This document shows, in pieces, positions 8,651-21,467 of a DNA stretch of 64,000 nt. The notes beneath the pieces are model-generated. The model was not told the DNA's origin. It did no database searches and saw only the letters and a program-made list of their open reading frames with translations. The DNA comes from Skermanella pratensis. Lineage in GTDB: Bacteria > Pseudomonadota > Alphaproteobacteria > Azospirillales > Azospirillaceae. Both the position numbers and the translations under genes were made by a program. The stretch covers positions 5,077,001-5,141,000 of the forward strand of contig NZ_CP030265.1 of assembly GCF_008843145.1 (NCBI RefSeq), read 5' to 3'. Numbering within the stretch: the stretch's first letter is position 1; every line of letters begins with the position of its first letter.

Positions 8651-9541
8651 TCAACAAGCTCCGCGAAGCATCTTGATAATCGCGGAAAAATCCAGTTTGC
8701 CGTTGCCGTTATTGGCGAACACCGTATAGAGCGCCGCCGCTTCGGCTCCCAAAGGCGTCGCCGCTCCGGAATTATTGGCAGCCTGCTGCGCAAGCTTGAG
8801 ATCCTTCAGCATCATTTCCGCCGTGAAACCGGGTTGATAGTCCCGATTGGCAGGCGAGGTGGGTACTGGTCCGGGCACCGGGCAGTACGTGGTCAGTGAC
8901 CAGCACTGTCCGGATGATTTGGAACTGATATCAAACAATTTTTGGTGGTCCAAGCCAAGCTTTTCGGCGAGGACGAAAGCTTCGCCCACGGCGATCATCG
9001 AGATTCCCAGGACCATGTTGTTGCAGATCTTGGCGGCTTGGCCCGTTCCGGGGCCGCCCGCATGGATCACCGCCTTGCCCATCCGCGACAGGAGCGGCTC
9101 GGCCCTGGCGAAGGCGTCGTCCGGCCCGCCGACCATGAAGGTCAGGGTGCCGGCCGCGGCCCCGCCCACGCCGCCCGACACCGGCGCGTCGAGCATGGCG
9201 AACCCCGCCCCGGTCGCCGCATCCGCGACCGCCCGCGCGCTGTCCACGTCGATCGTCGAGCAGTCGATCAGCAGCGCCCCCGGCTTGGCCGAGGCGATCA
9301 CCCCGCCCTCGCCGGTGTAGACCTGCCGGACATGCTGGCCCGCGGGCAGCATGGTGACGACGACGTCGGCCTTGGCCGCGGCCTCGCCGGCACTGGCGGC
9401 GCCCGTGCCGCCGGCCCCCGTCAGGCCCTCCAGGTTGGACGCGGACACATCGAACCCGACCACCTCGTGCCCCGCCTTCACGAGATTGAGGGCCATCGGC
9501 AATCCCATGTTGCCCAGGCCGATGAACGCTACCGTCGCCAT
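8651..9541 (-). CDS. mmsB: 3-hydroxyisobutyrate dehydrogenase
   Basis: A 296-residue NAD-dependent dehydrogenase oxidising 3-hydroxyisobutyrate to methylmalonate semialdehyde in valine catabolism. The N-terminal Rossmann motif is FIGLGNMGLPMA, followed by DAPVSGGVGGA and the catalytic lysine motif GQAAKICNNM. The C-terminal all-helical domain contains GFTAEMMLKDLKLA. It is the third enzyme of a minus-strand unit with the hydrolase and acyl-CoA dehydrogenase genes, in pathway order. Confidence 0.93.
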   Translation of the reverse strand: MATVAFIGLGNMGLPMALNLVKAGHEVVGFDVSASNLEGLTGAGGTGAASAGEAAAKADVVVTMLPAGQHVRQVYTGEGGVIASAKPGALLIDCSTIDVDSARAVADAATGAGFAMLDAPVSGGVGGAAAGTLTFMVGGPDDAFARAEPLLSRMGKAVIHAGGPGTGQAAKICNNMVLGISMIAVGEAFVLAEKLGLDHQKLFDISSKSSGQCWSLTTYCPVPGPVPTSPANRDYQPGFTAEMMLKDLKLAQQAANNSGAATPLGAEAAALYTVFANNGNGKLDFSAIIKMLRGAC

Positions 9542-9599
9542 TTCAGATGCCTCCCCGTCTTGTCATGACCGTCTTGTCATATGATCCAGGCGCTTCATG

Positions 9600-10739
9600 T
9601 CATTCAGCGAAGCTGAGGTCGCGGTCGCCGAGCGGCGCGAAGTGACGTTCCACGTCGGCGGTGCCGACCTCGCCCAGGCTGGCCGGGCGCCACTTGGGCG
9701 AACGGTCCTTGTCGACCAGCAGGGCGCGGATGCCTTCGTAGAAATCATCCCCCCGGATGAATGCCTGACTCATCCTGTACTCCATGATCATCGCATCATC
9801 GAATGACAGGTTCTTCCCAAGCCTGACCTGCCGCAAGGTGACCTTGAGGCTTGTCGGAGACATCTGGCTCAAATTTTTCAACGTGGACACCGCCCAATCT
9901 GTTCCGTCCTTTTCCAAGGCGGCCCAAATCTCTTCAACCGAATCAAAGCTGAAGCAGCGGTCTATGGCCTCGCGATGGGCAGCCAGCGGCGGCTCCCCGG
10001 CCGATCCGGCGGCGACGGAGGCCAGGGCATCGTCCACCACCGCCCGGCCGTCGCCCGACCAGTCGGCGGCGGCCAGCGAGTCGATCAGGTCGCCCAGCGC
10101 GGCGCTCGGCAGGTAATGGGTGGCGAGGCCGGCATAGAGCGTGTCGGCGGCGTGCAGCCGGGCGCCGGTCAGCGCCAGATAGGTCCCGATCTCGCCCGGG
10201 CAGCGCGGCAGGTACCAGCTTCCGCCGACGTCGGGGAACAGGCCGATGCCGGTCTCCGGCATGGCGAACAGGGTCCTCTCGGTCACCACCCGGTGCGATC
10301 CCGGCACGGAAATCCCGACGCCCCCGCCCATGGCGATGCCGTCGAGCAGCGCCACGTAGGGCTTGGGCAGGGTGTGGATACGGCGGTTGAGGACATACTC
10401 CTCGCGGAAGAAATCGCGGGCGAGATCGCCGCCCTCGCGCCCTTCCTTGAGCGCCCGGCCGGCATCCGCCACGGCGAGTACGTCGCCGCCGGCGCAGAAG
10501 GCGCGGTCGCCGGCCCCCCGGACCACGACCGCCTTGACGGCGGGGTCCGCGGCCCAGGCGGCGAGACTGGGGTCGAATTCGCGGATCATGCCCAGGGTCA
10601 GCGCGTTCAGCGCCTTGGGCCTGTCGAGCGTCACGACGGCGACGGCGCCCCGCCGCCCGAAGGTGATCTCATGGCTGGAGTCCGGTCCGTTCTCCGAAGT
10701 GCTCCCGGCTCCGGATGGGGAATTCGCTGTATCGGTCAT
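9600..10739 (-). CDS. 3-hydroxyisobutyryl-CoA hydrolase (enoyl-CoA hydratase/isomerase fold)
   Basis: A 379-residue crotonase-fold protein. VTLDRPKALNALTLGMI, CAGGDV (oxyanion hole) and MPETGIGLFPDVGGSWYLPR, with the long C-terminal extension, place it with HIBYL-CoA hydrolases. These release free 3-hydroxyisobutyrate from its CoA ester. The start MTDTANS is chosen because longer frames run into the upstream dehydrogenase gene. The neighbours (isobutyryl-CoA dehydrogenase-like upstream, mmsB downstream) strongly support a valine-pathway role. The dedicated enoyl-CoA hydratase of the pathway is not in this unit. Confidence 0.88.
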   Translation of the reverse strand: MTDTANSPSGAGSTSENGPDSSHEITFGRRGAVAVVTLDRPKALNALTLGMIREFDPSLAAWAADPAVKAVVVRGAGDRAFCAGGDVLAVADAGRALKEGREGGDLARDFFREEYVLNRRIHTLPKPYVALLDGIAMGGGVGISVPGSHRVVTERTLFAMPETGIGLFPDVGGSWYLPRCPGEIGTYLALTGARLHAADTLYAGLATHYLPSAALGDLIDSLAAADWSGDGRAVVDDALASVAAGSAGEPPLAAHREAIDRCFSFDSVEEIWAALEKDGTDWAVSTLKNLSQMSPTSLKVTLRQVRLGKNLSFDDAMIMEYRMSQAFIRGDDFYEGIRALLVDKDRSPKWRPASLGEVGTADVERHFAPLGDRDLSFAE

Positions 10740-10816
10740 GGCGTCCGTTCTTGGTCGTTGGCAGGCGCCTGATCGGATGGACCGGCGGAAGGCCGGGAGC
10801 CGATCAGGGAAGGAGT

Positions 10817-11956
10817 TCAGGCCGAGAGCAGGCGGCGGGCGATGATCAGGCGCATGATTTCGTTGGTGCCTTCCAGGATCTGATGCACGCGGACGTCGCG
10901 CATATAGCGCTCCACCGGATACTCCTTGATGTAGCCGTAGCCGCCGTGAAGCTGCAAGGCTTCGTTGCAAATCCTGAAGCCGGCATCGGTGGCGAAGCGT
11001 TTCGCCATCGCACAATATAGCGGGGCTTCGGAGTCCCCGTCATCCAACTTCGCGGCACCGCGATGGACCATCAGCCGGGCGGCCTCCAGGTCGGTCGCCA
11101 TGTCGGCCAGGCGGAACTGGAGCGCCTGGAAATCGGCCAGCTTGCGGCCGAACTGGGTGCGGACGTTCATGTGGTCGCGCGCCAGCTCCAGGCAGGCGCG
11201 GGCGCCCCCCAGCGAGCAGGCGGAAATGTTGAGCCGGCCGCCGTCCAGCCCCTTCATGGCGATCCTGAAGCCTTCGCCCTCCGCCCCCAGCCGGTTGGCG
11301 ACCGGAACGCGGCAGTCCTCGAAGATCACCGCCGCGGTCGGCTGGCTGTTCCAGCCCAGCTTCTTCTCCTTCTTGCCGAACGAGAGCCCCGGCGTCCCCT
11401 TCTCGACCACGACGCAGGAGATCCCCTTGGGGCCGGGCTCGCCGGTACGGACCATGGCGACATAGACGTCGGACACGCCGCCGCCGGAGATGAAGGCCTT
11501 CGTCCCGTTCAGCACGTAATGGTCGCCGCGGCACTCGGCCCGCGTCTTGAGCGACCCGGCGTCGGACCCGGCGCCGGGCTCGGTCAGGCAGTAGCTGGCG
11601 AAATGCTCCATGGTGGCGAGCTTCGGAAGCCAGCGGGCGCGCTGGGACTCGTCGCCGTAGCTGTCGATCATCCAGGAGGCCATGTTGTGGATCGAGATAT
11701 AGGCCGAGGTCGATACGCAGCCGGCCGCCAGCTCCTCGAAGATGACGGCGGCATCCAGGCGCGACAGTCCCGACCCGCCGAACTCCTCGCGGCAATATAT
11801 CCCGGCGAAGCCCAGTTCGGCGGCACGGCGCAGGGTTTCCGTCGGGAAGATCTGGTGCTCGTCCCACTCGGCGGCATGGGGCGCCATGTGCTCGGCGGCG
11901 AAGCCGCGGGCGGTTTCCTGGAACGCGCGCTGATCCTCGGTCAGGTCGAAATTCAT
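10817..11956 (-). CDS. Acyl-CoA dehydrogenase, isobutyryl-CoA dehydrogenase-like
   Basis: A 379-residue FAD-dependent acyl-CoA dehydrogenase. Motifs are [17 protein letters not shown] (flavin site), [32 protein letters not shown] and [17 protein letters not shown], whose Glu362 sits at the catalytic-base position of this subgroup. First gene of the minus-strand unit leading to the HIBYL-CoA hydrolase and MmsB, which suggests isobutyryl-CoA as substrate. Another short branched-chain acyl-CoA cannot be excluded. Confidence 0.87.
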   Translation of the reverse strand: MNFDLTEDQRAFQETARGFAAEHMAPHAAEWDEHQIFPTETLRRAAELGFAGIYCREEFGGSGLSRLDAAVIFEELAAGCVSTSAYISIHNMASWMIDSYGDESQRARWLPKLATMEHFASYCLTEPGAGSDAGSLKTRAECRGDHYVLNGTKAFISGGGVSDVYVAMVRTGEPGPKGISCVVVEKGTPGLSFGKKEKKLGWNSQPTAAVIFEDCRVPVANRLGAEGEGFRIAMKGLDGGRLNISACSLGGARACLELARDHMNVRTQFGRKLADFQALQFRLADMATDLEAARLMVHRGAAKLDDGDSEAPLYCAMAKRFATDAGFRICNEALQLHGGYGYIKEYPVERYMRDVRVHQILEGTNEIMRLIIARRLLSA

Positions 11957-12132
11957 GACGGTATTGCTCCCTCCCGTTTATCCGGATAACCCGTTTGTTC
12001 GGTCCGGATGATAAAGCCGGCGGGGTGGCTGTCAATCGAGGCGCGCTCCGGCGGCGCGCGGGGCGGGAATGCGCGGCGCGCCGGGCCCCCTGGAACACCG
12101 GAGCGGCACCCGTGTTGACCCCAGGTGCGTGG

Positions 12133-13176
12133 ATGAATTCCCTTTTCAAGCCGTTCCGAAGTGGAACCCGTCATATGAAAGTCTCCGTCGTCCTCAACGG
12201 CGCCGCCGGATCCCTGGTGGGCCAGCCGATCGAAGACTCGGTCAGCGAGGTGAAGCGTCTGTTCGAGGAGGCCGGGCACACCGCCACGGTCACGGCGGCG
12301 TCCGGGCCGGAGATCGTCGCGGCGATCGACCGGGCCGTGGCGTCGGACGCCGAGGTGGTCGTGGTCGGCGGCGGCGACGGCACCGTGGCCACCGCGGCCG
12401 GCAAGCTGATGGGTACCGACAAGGCGCTGGGCATCCTGCCGCTCGGCACGCTCAACCTCTACGCCAAGGATCTGGGCATTCCCCTCGACATCGCCGAGGC
12501 GGTGCCGCTGCTGGCGCACGGCCGGATCAAGCCGATGGATATCGGCGACGTCAACGGCACCGTCTTCCTCAACCACTCCGTCCTCGGCCTCTATCCGATG
12601 ATGGTGCAGGAGCGCGAGGAGGTCCGCGAGGAGCGCGGACTCAGCAAATGGCCGGCCATGGCGATCGCCATGTGCAAGGCGCTGAAGCGCTATCCGCTGC
12701 TGCGCGTCCGGCTGGAGACCGACAAGGGCACCCGGCGGATCACCACGCCGATCCTCGCGGTCGCCAACAACCCCTATGACGAGGGTTTCGGCTCCTTCCT
12801 CAAGCGCTCCCGGCTGGATACCGGCGAACTGGCGCTCTATGTCGCCAAGCACCGCCAGCCGCTGCGGATGGCGCGGATGATGGTGGCGCTGGTGCTCGGC
12901 ACGTGGCAGCGCGACGCCGAGCTGGAGGTGATGCACATGACCGAATTCACCGTGAAGAGTCGCCGACGGACCCTCAAGGTCGCCAACGACGGCGAGGTCC
13001 ACCGCATGGAGGCGCCCCTGCACTACCGAATGCTGGCCGGCGGGCTTAGGATGCTGGTCCCGGCGGAAGAGGCGGATGTCCATGCGGCGACCCCCGCGGA
13101 GCGCTTTGCCGAACAGGCCGACATCACGCGGGCCGAGATCACGCGGGCCGAGATCGCTCGGAAGGAGAGCGCCTGA
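12133..13176 (+). CDS. Diacylglycerol kinase-family lipid kinase
   Basis: A protein of the DagK/YegS/sphingosine-kinase catalytic family that phosphorylates lipids with ATP. The nucleotide-binding motif GGGDGTVATAAGKLMG and PLGTLNLYAKDLG are clear, and the C-terminal beta domain follows. The start may be 12133 (MNSLFKPF, AGGTG upstream) or 12175 (MKVSVVLNGAAG, where homology begins). The C-terminus ends in a small ITRAE duplication. The phosphoesterase gene follows 20 bases downstream. The substrate lipid is unknown. Confidence 0.85.
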   Translation: MNSLFKPFRSGTRHMKVSVVLNGAAGSLVGQPIEDSVSEVKRLFEEAGHTATVTAASGPEIVAAIDRAVASDAEVVVVGGGDGTVATAAGKLMGTDKALGILPLGTLNLYAKDLGIPLDIAEAVPLLAHGRIKPMDIGDVNGTVFLNHSVLGLYPMMVQEREEVREERGLSKWPAMAIAMCKALKRYPLLRVRLETDKGTRRITTPILAVANNPYDEGFGSFLKRSRLDTGELALYVAKHRQPLRMARMMVALVLGTWQRDAELEVMHMTEFTVKSRRRTLKVANDGEVHRMEAPLHYRMLAGGLRMLVPAEEADVHAATPAERFAEQADITRAEITRAEIARKESA

Positions 13177-13196
13177 GACAGGGCCGGAGTTCCACC

Positions 13197-15210
<2,014 letters not shown>

Positions 15211-15231
15211 GGAGCGGGTCGTGCGTGCCGG

Positions 15232-15702
15232 TCACTCGATCGGCACGCCCTCCGGGTCCTCGCTGCCGCTGCGGTAGCGGTAGGTGCCCTCGCCCATGGC
15301 GATCAGGTTGCCCTCCGCGTCGAAGACTTCGCAGCTCGCCATGAAGATCTTGCGGCCGCCGCCGCGCCGGCGGCCGACCGCGCGCAGCGTGCCGCTGCTG
15401 GCCTGCCCCATGAAGCTGGTGGTCAGCGACAGCGTGACCGTGCCGCGCTTGTTGCCCGGAACGGTGCAGAAGGTGCCGGCGAAGCCGCCGACGGTGTCGA
15501 TCAGGGTGGCGAGCACGCCGCCATGGACGACGCCGCCGCGGTTCAGGTGGAGCGGCAGCAGGTCCAGCACCAGGACCGCCTCGTCGGGCTTCCATTCCGC
15601 CAGGCGGTACCGGATCGCCCGCTGGAAGGCGGAAGGCTGCTCCGGCGCGAGCAGCGGGTCGGTGAACGGCTCGTCTTCGTGAAGGTTTGGCGGCATCGTC
15701 AT
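15232..15702 (-). CDS. PaaI-family acyl-CoA thioesterase (hotdog fold)
   Basis: About 156 residues from MTMPPN. An in-frame ATG at 15750 would add 16 residues and cannot be excluded. The hotdog signature NRGGVVHGGVLATLIDTVGG is typical of PaaI/4-hydroxybenzoyl-CoA thioesterase-type enzymes that hydrolyse acyl- or aryl-CoA. It is convergent with hemB and has no obvious pathway partner nearby. Confidence 0.85.
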   Translation of the reverse strand: MTMPPNLHEDEPFTDPLLAPEQPSAFQRAIRYRLAEWKPDEAVLVLDLLPLHLNRGGVVHGGVLATLIDTVGGFAGTFCTVPGNKRGTVTLSLTTSFMGQASSGTLRAVGRRRGGGRKIFMASCEVFDAEGNLIAMGEGTYRYRSGSEDPEGVPIE

Positions 15703-15928
15703 GGGCTGGGTACCTGTTCGCGGTGTCCGGAGGGTCCGGTGGTCTTGCATAGTGGTTCCAATGGGTCGCTGTCGGCCGGAGCCTGGATATCGGGGTCAGA
15801 CCACCAGTCTCCAGGGTAACGCGCCGCACCCCGCTCCCGACAGCATGCGCTCGCGGCATACTGGGAATTCGCGGCCATCGGTTATCATCGGCGGGCACGT
15901 TCAATCGCCCGCAGCATCCTGAGGCACC

Positions 15929-16543
15929 ATGCGGCTCTATGACGACCCCTGTTCGGGCAACGGGTACAAGGCGAGGCTGATGCTTGCCCTGCTCGGGCAG
16001 GATTACGAGTACGTCCGGCTCGACATCGACAAGGCCGAGACCCGCACGCCGGAGTTCCTGGCGAAGAACCCGAACGGCCGCATTCCCCTGCTGGAGTTGG
16101 ACGACGGCCGGCTGCTGCCGGAATCGAATGCGATCCTGCACTATCTGGCGGACGGCACGGAGTACCTGCCGGCCGGCCGGTTCGCCCATGCCCAGGTGCT
16201 GCAGTGGATGTTCTTCGAGCAGTACAGCCACGAGCCGAACATCGCGACCGTCCGCTTCTGGCTGACCCACGGCGTCGAGATGACGCCCTGGCGCGAGGAA
16301 TCCGTGGTCCAGAAGCGGATCGCCGGCTACGCGTCGCTCGACGTGATGGAAGCCCATCTGGCGCTGAACCGGTTCTTCGCCGCCGGCACCTATACCATCG
16401 CCGACATCGCGCTCTACGCCTATACCCATGTCGCCCATGAAGGCAGCTTCGACCTGGACCGGTATCCCGCGGTGCTGGCGTGGCTGAACCGCGTGGCGGC
16501 CCATCCCGGCCACGTGGCGATCACCGATGTCCCGCAGCGGTAA
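15929..16543 (+). CDS. Glutathione S-transferase family protein
   Basis: A 204-residue GST-fold protein. The N-terminal thioredoxin-like domain begins MRLYDDPCSGNGYKARLML and holds NPNGRIPLLE with the cis-Pro and LLPESNAILHYLAD with the Glu-Ser glutathione-contact pair. The all-helical C-terminal domain has YTIADIALYAYTH with the conserved Asp. The substrate is unknown. It is one of three GST-like genes within 6.2 kb. Confidence 0.9.
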   Translation: MRLYDDPCSGNGYKARLMLALLGQDYEYVRLDIDKAETRTPEFLAKNPNGRIPLLELDDGRLLPESNAILHYLADGTEYLPAGRFAHAQVLQWMFFEQYSHEPNIATVRFWLTHGVEMTPWREESVVQKRIAGYASLDVMEAHLALNRFFAAGTYTIADIALYAYTHVAHEGSFDLDRYPAVLAWLNRVAAHPGHVAITDVPQR

Positions 16544-16555
16544 CCCCGGACGCGG

Positions 16556-17266
16556 TCAGCCGGGCAGCCAGATCTCGATCGTGCGCTCCCGCGGCTTGGG
16601 ATCGTAGTGGGTGAAGTCGATGACCCGGAACTCCCGGCTTCCGAACCGCTCGCCATAGAGGCCGCTCAGCCGCTCGGCGAGGCTCGCCGCCGCGTCCCGG
16701 TCCTGCGGAAAGAAGTAGCGCACGTTGCCGGCGGAGATGCTGCCCCGGACCGTCCGCGTATCGACGACAGTCAGCCCGTCGGACCGCAAGGCCCCGACCA
16801 CGTCGGTCGCGACCGTCGCGAGCGGCGGGGTCGCGTAATGGTGCACGAACAGGCGCGCGCCGCTCAGCGGCGTCGGTGCCGCCGGTCCGGGCGGCTGAGC
16901 TTCCTCGGCCGGGGCCGGCGGGGATGCCGGCGGTGGCGGCGTGACGGCATCCTCCTCGCCCAGGGGCAGCGGCGCGCCCAGGACCTCCGGTTCGATCACG
17001 ACCGCCGTGGGCGAGGCCGGGCGGGCGGGACGGAGGACGTCGACGATCAGCACATAGGTCGCGAACCCCAGGCCGACGCCCGCCAGCAGGAAACCCGCCA
17101 GGAAGCCCAGCAGGAAGCGCCCGCTCCGGCGCGGCGTCGGAGCCTTGCGCACGGGTGGCGATGGCGGCGTCCGGGCGGCGGCACCCACGGGCTGCCTGAA
17201 ACGGGGAAACTCCTCGTCCGACCAGTCCGCTGCGTCGGGAGGCAAAAGCGGTCTGCGCGAAGTCAT
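16556..17266 (-). CDS. Single-pass membrane protein of unknown function (LytR C-terminal-like domain possible)
   Basis: A 236-residue protein with a basic, Pro-rich cytoplasmic N-terminus and one membrane helix near residues 50-77 (FLLGFLAGFLLAGVGLGFATY). A Pro/Ala-rich linker (about 85-130) and a small extracytoplasmic domain ending IEIWLPG follow. The segment VDTRTVRGSISAGNVRYFFPQDRDAA resembles the C-terminal domain found in LytR-type proteins, but I only weakly recognise it. No operon partner; convergent with the GST gene. Confidence 0.6.
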   Translation of the reverse strand: MTSRRPLLPPDAADWSDEEFPRFRQPVGAAARTPPSPPVRKAPTPRRSGRFLLGFLAGFLLAGVGLGFATYVLIVDVLRPARPASPTAVVIEPEVLGAPLPLGEEDAVTPPPPASPPAPAEEAQPPGPAAPTPLSGARLFVHHYATPPLATVATDVVGALRSDGLTVVDTRTVRGSISAGNVRYFFPQDRDAAASLAERLSGLYGERFGSREFRVIDFTHYDPKPRERTIEIWLPG

Positions 17267-17367
17267 GTCGAGAACCCGATCTGGCTGGCGGTCTCCTTAC
17301 AACTCCGGATCGGGTCCAAGGTTCATGCGAAGGCGGAGATCTCCGCCGGTCAATGCCTTATGGATCA

Positions 17368-17410
17368 TCGGCGGGGCGCCGCTCCGTCGTCCGGAACGGC
17401 GCCCCGCCGA
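17368..17410. terminator. Strong hairpin downstream of ettA
   Basis: A perfect 14-bp stem (tcggcggggcgccg / cggcgccccgccga) with a 15-base loop starts about 10 bases after the ettA stop. No T run follows on the minus strand, so termination may be Rho-assisted or the hairpin may protect the 3' end. Confidence 0.65.
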
Positions 17411-17420
17411 TGCGTCCCGG

Positions 17421-19103
<1,683 letters not shown>

Positions 19104-19265
19104 GCGTCTCTCCGACCATATTCACGTGGATCAGGGTGCGACGGGACGCCACCGCAACGGCCTCCCGTCGATGTTGCGCCTTATGTAGCGCAAGGAGGGT
19201 GGATTGGCGAGGTTTGACTCGCCGCCGGGGAAGACCGGCGGCCCCGGCGCCCGGTCGGGCACCCT

Positions 19266-19292
19266 TGGCCGGGGACCCCTGGCCGGGGACCC
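19266..19292. repeat. Two-copy direct repeat before the phaZ stop
   Basis: tggccggggaccc occurs twice, 14 bases apart, immediately downstream of the phaZ coding end. The surrounding spacer (about 19218-19292) is very G+C-rich. No function assigned. Confidence 0.6.
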
Positions 19293-20510
19293 TCAGTCGT
19301 TGGCCTGGATGATCATGCGCAGCATGGGATAGACCTGCCCCGACCAGCGCCGGCCGTTGAACACGCCGTAATGGCCGGCCCCGGCCTGGAGGTGGTGGTG
19401 CTTCAGGTGCGGGCGCAGGCCGGTGCACAGGTCCTGGGCCGCCAGCGTCTGGCCGACCGAGCAGATGTCGTCGTTCTCGCCCTCGACGGTGAACAGGGCG
19501 GTGCGGCGGATCGCGGCGGGATCGACCCGTTGGCCGTGCCATTCAAGCCGGCCCAGCGGCAGCGCGTGCTCCTGGAAGATCAGCCGGACCGTCTGCAGGA
19601 AGAACTCGGCCGGCAGGTCCATCACGGCCAGGTACTCGTCGTAGAAGGTGCGGATTGCGCGCGCCTTCTCCTCCTCCCCGGCGACCAGATGCTCGTACAT
19701 GTCGCGGAACGCCTTGACGTGCCGCTCCAGGTTCATCTGCATGAAGGCGGCGAGTTGCACGAACCCGGGATAGACCCGCCGCATGGCGCCGGCATGGCGC
19801 AGCGGCACGGTCGAGATCATCTTCTCCTCGAACCACTTGATCGGCTTGCTCATGGCGAGCTCGTTGACCTTGGTCGGGCTGACCCGGGTGTCGATCGGGC
19901 CGGCCATCAGCGTCATGCTGCGCGGCTGGGAGTGGTTGTCGGACTGGGCCATCACCGCGACCGCCGCCAGCACCGCGACCGAGGGCTGGCAGACCGCCAC
20001 CACGTGACAGTCGCGCCCCAGGAATTCGAAGAAGCCGATCAGGTGGTCGACATAGGAGTCGAAGTCGAACAGGCCTTCCGACAGCGGCACGTCGCGGGCA
20101 TTGTGCCAGTCGGTGATGTAGACGTCGTGCTCGGCCAGCATGGTCTGGCAGGTGCCGCGCAGCAGGGTCGCGAAGTGCCCGGACATGGGGGCCACCACCA
20201 GCACCCGCGGCTCCTGCGCCTGGATGTCCTTCCTGAAGCGGACCAGCGAGCAGAACGGGGTGCGGTGGACCACCTCCTCGGTCACGCCCACCTCCCGGTG
20301 GCCCACCTCGACCGAGCGGATGCCGAAATCGGGGCGGGTGTGGGTGGTGCCCATGCAGGCCATCACCTCCAGCGCCGCCGACAGCCGGCGCCCCATCCCG
20401 CCGGTACCGATCCCCGGCCAGGGCTGGCCGAAGACGGCGCTTGAACTCCTCGCCATCCAGCGCAGCGGATCAAGGATGTCGGAATGGTGCTGGTACATCT
20501 GGTAAATCAT
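19293..20510 (-). CDS. phaZ: Intracellular polyhydroxybutyrate depolymerase
   Basis: A 405-residue alpha/beta-hydrolase of the intracellular PhaZ type that mobilises stored PHB. The N-terminus MIYQMYQHHSDILDPLR is characteristic. The nucleophile region AVCQPSVAVLAAVAVM has Cys in the nucleophile elbow, as in Ralstonia PhaZ1-type enzymes. TVEGENDDI and the late GHYGVFNG carry the acidic and His positions. Monocistronic, divergent from a GST gene. Confidence 0.93.
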   Translation of the reverse strand: MIYQMYQHHSDILDPLRWMARSSSAVFGQPWPGIGTGGMGRRLSAALEVMACMGTTHTRPDFGIRSVEVGHREVGVTEEVVHRTPFCSLVRFRKDIQAQEPRVLVVAPMSGHFATLLRGTCQTMLAEHDVYITDWHNARDVPLSEGLFDFDSYVDHLIGFFEFLGRDCHVVAVCQPSVAVLAAVAVMAQSDNHSQPRSMTLMAGPIDTRVSPTKVNELAMSKPIKWFEEKMISTVPLRHAGAMRRVYPGFVQLAAFMQMNLERHVKAFRDMYEHLVAGEEEKARAIRTFYDEYLAVMDLPAEFFLQTVRLIFQEHALPLGRLEWHGQRVDPAAIRRTALFTVEGENDDICSVGQTLAAQDLCTGLRPHLKHHHLQAGAGHYGVFNGRRWSGQVYPMLRMIIQAND

Positions 20511-20758
20511 ACGCGCTCACCCGATCCGCTGAGTGGAATGCTTGATTTCAAAACAAACGAAGCACCTGCCGAAAACTTGATTGCACAAGAATTCGGCAGT
20601 CCGCCGAAGAAATAATCGTCACGATCCACACTTCCCGGCCCTTCCGAAATGATAGGCAAAACCCCGGTTCAGCGACAGCGTTTCCTCTGGACTTGGAAGT
20701 GCCGCGCACGCGATCCTTGGGGCATCGAACGGCACCCCGCCCAGAAGGGATTCCAGCC

Positions 20759-21418
20759 ATGGCCGAAGCCACCCTCGTCATCAGCAGCAAGAACTATTCC
20801 TCATGGTCGCTTCGGGGCTGGCTCCTGGCTCGGATGGCGGGGCTGAAATTCGAGGAGCGGATCATTTCCCTCGACGACTCCTCGGCCAAGGCGGAGATCC
20901 TGCTGCTCTCCCCGTCGATCCTGGTGCCCTGCCTGATCCATGGCGGCAACTCGGTCTGGGACACGCTGGCGATCGGCGAGTACCTCAACGAGATCAGGCC
21001 GGCCGGCAAGGGCCTGCTGCCCGAGGCGCCGGGCGCGCGCGCCCACTGCCGCTCGATCTGCGGGGAAATGCATTCCGGCTTCGCCGGGCTGCGCTCGGCG
21101 CTGCCGATGAACCTGAAGCGGCATTATCCCGGCTTCAAGGTATGGGCGGGAGCGCTCGCGGATATCGAGCGGATCGCCGATATCTGGCGCGACTGCCTGG
21201 GAAAATACGGCGGCCCGTACCTGTTCGGCGCCACGCCGACCATGGCCGACGCGATGTACGCGCCGGTGACCACCCGCTTCCAGACCTACGACGTCAAGCT
21301 GGACAAGGTCTGCGCGGATTATTGCTCGACGATCCTGTCACTGCCCGACATGGCCGAATGGTTCGAGGCCGCCAGGCTGGAACCCGACGAACTGCCGGAG
21401 CTTGACGCGGAGTTCTGA
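20759..21418 (+). CDS. Glutathione S-transferase family protein
   Basis: A 219-residue GST-like protein from MAEATLVISSKNYSSWSLRGWLL. The N-terminal pattern SSKNYSSWSLRGW is typical of a bacterial GST subgroup. VPCLIHGGNSVWDTLAIGEYL occupies the glutathione site, with Trp-Asp in place of Glu-Ser. The start is preceded by AAGGGA, and the longer frame from 20693 is not needed. Substrate unknown. Convergent with the next GST gene. Confidence 0.88.
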   Translation: MAEATLVISSKNYSSWSLRGWLLARMAGLKFEERIISLDDSSAKAEILLLSPSILVPCLIHGGNSVWDTLAIGEYLNEIRPAGKGLLPEAPGARAHCRSICGEMHSGFAGLRSALPMNLKRHYPGFKVWAGALADIERIADIWRDCLGKYGGPYLFGATPTMADAMYAPVTTRFQTYDVKLDKVCADYCSTILSLPDMAEWFEAARLEPDELPELDAEF

Positions 21419-21467
21419 GGAACCCGCTGCGCAAGCCCTTCGGAAGTTCGCCGGGGACGGCCGGCAG

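Noticed and set aside
11995-12132. An N-terminal extension of the lipid kinase to 11995
   Set aside because: The added sequence is Arg/Ala-rich and lacks homology; it lies in the promoter region shared with the acyl-CoA dehydrogenase.
20511-20758. A small minus-strand gene upstream of phaZ
   Set aside because: The frame has no recognisable motif or ribosome-binding site and lies in the A+T-rich promoter spacer between phaZ and a GST gene.
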